DNA from: Termitomyces sp. T153
Lineage: Eukaryota > Basidiomycota > Agaricomycetes > Agaricales > Lyophyllaceae
DNA length: 27,968 nucleotides
Direction: 5' to 3'
NCBI GenBank assembly: GCA_018296165.2
Contig: JACKQL020000243.1
Coordinates: 1-27,968, forward strand
The stretch's first letter is position 1. Every line of letters begins with the position of its first letter. The translations under genes were made by a program, and so were the position numbers. A model generated the notes under the pieces. It had not been told where the DNA came from, made no database searches, and saw only the letters and a program-made list of their open reading frames with translations. Positions 26,708 to 27,968 of the stretch are shown here, one piece after another.

Positions 26708-26723
26708 GCTGGGGCCCATAACC
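26708..26723 (-). promoter_or_regulatory. Primer-binding site for initiator tRNA-Met (anticodon-arm type)
   Basis: The plus strand reads GCTGGGGCCCATAACC directly against the LTR border. The anticodon arm of eukaryotic initiator tRNA-Met reads GCTGGGCCCATAACC; the only difference is one extra G. Copia-type elements prime with a half-molecule of this tRNA cut in the anticodon loop. The position supports the LTR boundary and the copia assignment. Confidence 0.75.
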
Positions 26724-26957
26724 TGTTAAAGGTAGGGATGATGAAGGGGTGGGAGAACACAAAAAAACATACAAGAGGAACATAGAAACCTTTTAAGGTC
26801 CACAGAGATGCACATGATGTGCCAAACATGAGATGACACAAGCAGTATTGTTATAGTGTGGAAAATTCACAAAATATTATGGAACTGAATTATGATGTAT
26901 GTATGTATTGGTATCTAAAGGGGGGTGTCACATGCAGACATCCCAGCTACTTCAACA
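26724..26957 (-). repeat. 5' LTR of the gag-only element
   Basis: 234 bp, TG...CA ends on the minus strand (TGTTGAAGTAGCTGGGATGT to CATCCCTACCTTTAACA). Partner of 25354-25589. Confidence 0.9.
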
Positions 26958-27422
26958 GTTTATTTGATAGTAAAATAGGCTCAGATGCTTGTATTTGGCT
27001 GATTTCTTTGCACTAGTAGCTACTTGCCTATGTGCAGAAGATTCAGCCTCCTTTAGGGTTCATATGTTTCAAATTCTGGATAGACTTCTTTAGCAAAATG
27101 CAAAGTTGTTGAGTCATCTCAGATGTTTGGCCACAAGATATTTTAAGAGATAAGTCTGTGTGCATTGATTTAAGGAGAGATATTGAAAGCAATATTATCC
27201 TACATAATGTTTTATGCATATCCAGATAGAGAATATATGTCTTAAAGTAATTTATATAACATTTGAGTATAGACATGGTAAGACCTGGTAAGGTTGAGTC
27301 AGCCTGGTATCCTCCTGGGATCCTCCATACCAGGATAGCATTGAATTCTTTGCACAATACAGAATGTTGCCAGATAATAATAATTGTAGCATTATGAAAT
27401 TAGGTTATATCTACCACTTAAT
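26958..27422. other. CpG-poor AT-rich DNA, no gene recognised
   Basis: A minus-strand frame of about 100 residues (27043-27357) is open but has a low-complexity, codon-random look and no motif. Probably transposon-derived filler. Confidence 0.4.
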
Positions 27423-27968
27423 GTGACCTTCAGATTGTATCATTATCTAAGTTATTGGCATAATGCCTTGATCAAATATTTGGTCCCAGGCCATATTTGG
27501 CCATATTTTTTGCATGACATTTTGTTGATGTTTAGTCAGGCATTAGCCCCAACTATGCCACACACTGGAACAGCCTATATGCAGCTGTTTTCTATGGTTA
27601 TAGCCCAGCTCTATCTTTATAAAGATGCAGTTGATGACTACTGCCAAGATAGGGCAATTCAATGCCTTTGCTCCCTACACCTTCAAATTGCACAGACTGA
27701 GCATCCAGCCTAATCATATCAACAATCTCAGCAAGGTGGAGGTCATTTGTTACCTCCTTGTCAACTGCATTCTCCCAATGTAGTTGAACCATGCATATAC
27801 CTATGGTATATGCTTTGTGAATCACCATTGGTCAGGGAGTGCACTGCACCCTGACCTGCTCACACAGGTCAACAAAAATTATCCACTCAGGCTCTTTGGC
27901 AAACCTCCTGCCTGAGACACATATGCTAGGTGGTACAAACTCACTGCCAAAAACCAGGAGCACTCAGA
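27423..27968 (+). pseudogene. Unidentified coding-like relic running off the window
   Basis: An open frame from 27423 to 27713 (HNALIKYLVPGHIWPYFLHD, ILLMFSQALAPTMPHTGTAY, MQLFSMVIAQLYLYKDAVDD, then IQCLCSLHLQIAQTEHPA) is followed, in a shifted frame, by HAYTYGICFVNHHWSGSALH, PDLLTQVNKNYPLRLFGKPP, stop, DTYARWYKLTAKNQEHS to the window end. The texture (balanced residues, W/Y/H-rich blocks, a TGA near 27914) suggests a real protein decayed by substitutions plus one or more indels. I do not recognise the family. It may be part of another large transposon ORF continuing to the right. Confidence 0.4.

Larger units (their letters stand above)
25354..26957 (-). mobile_element. Gag-only copia-like LTR element (TR-GAG-like), 1.6 kb
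   Basis: Two direct LTRs (25354-25589 and 26724-26957), a primer-binding site abutting the 5' LTR, and a gag reading on the minus strand with no protease, integrase or reverse transcriptase. The room left between the gag end (25663) and the 3' LTR (25589) is only about 70 bases, so pol was either never present or cleanly lost. Gag-only elements with terminal repeats (TR-GAG) are known from plants; such an element must use enzymes from a full copia. The flanking five bases (ATTTT and GTTTA) do not match, so no target duplication is confirmed. Confidence 0.8.

Noticed and set aside
1..27968. Bacterial-style operons, defence islands or toxin-antitoxin pairs
   Set aside because: The short introns, gypsy and copia elements and fungal families show this is a eukaryotic (fungal) sequence, and no such genes are visible.

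Overview
This window looks like a transposon-rich stretch of a basidiomycete genome, most likely an Agaricomycete. The clues are a DUF6533-type membrane protein gene with introns of about 50-60 bases, a Ty3/gypsy element with a chromodomain-like tail, a tyrosine-recombinase ORF and a Plavaka-like (KDZ) transposase tail of kinds I associate with that class, and a heavy loss of CpG confined to the mobile DNA. The genus cannot be read from the sequence. I see no clearly intact host gene, and nearly every coding region is broken.

Layout, left to right. 1-3400: a broken TypA/BipA-type GTPase (copy 1) split by a broken APH-like kinase, then a flank that recurs at 23.2-24.5 kb. 3400-4890: non-coding DNA with a degenerate tandem repeat, a GTTAG-rich telomere-like tract, short tandem repeats, a perfect palindrome and a tRNA-like box pair. 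4890-6539: a multi-exon DUF6533 gene, probably a pseudogene. 6811-7158: an acidic minus-strand fragment. 7159-11083: CpG-poor relics on the minus strand, with a PIF1-like helicase tail and a tyrosine recombinase, the latter cut by an old solo LTR. 11437-20478: a decayed Ty3/gypsy element (gag, protease, RT, RNase H, integrase, chromodomain-like tail, an intact extra ORF, 3' LTR), interrupted by a second solo LTR. 20608-23210: TypA copy 2, cut by a third solo LTR. 23211-27968: the repeated flank, a Plavaka-like transposase tail, a compact copia-like element carrying gag only, and an unidentified coding-like stretch.

Three results are the best supported. (1) The three solo LTRs at 8996, 13311 and 21962 belong to one family, and each has its own exact 5-bp target duplication (CTTTT, CTGGG, GTTGC). 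Their CpG content falls in steps (0, 2 and 5 CpG in the first 60 bases), which gives a relative insertion order. (2) The gypsy element died mainly by C-to-T change at CpG. Most stops in pol are TGA at positions where the family has arginine, and the catalytic Asp of both protease and integrase has become Asn in a way that fits a CG-to-TA change. (3) The element at 25354-26957 has two LTRs, a CCHC gag, no pol, and a primer-binding site abutting the LTR that matches the anticodon arm of initiator tRNA-Met. It is therefore a gag-only (TR-GAG-like) retrotransposon.

I did not find a new defence, regulatory or metabolic system. The interest lies in how the mobile elements are nested and how they decayed. 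All family names come from reading motifs by eye, without database searches.
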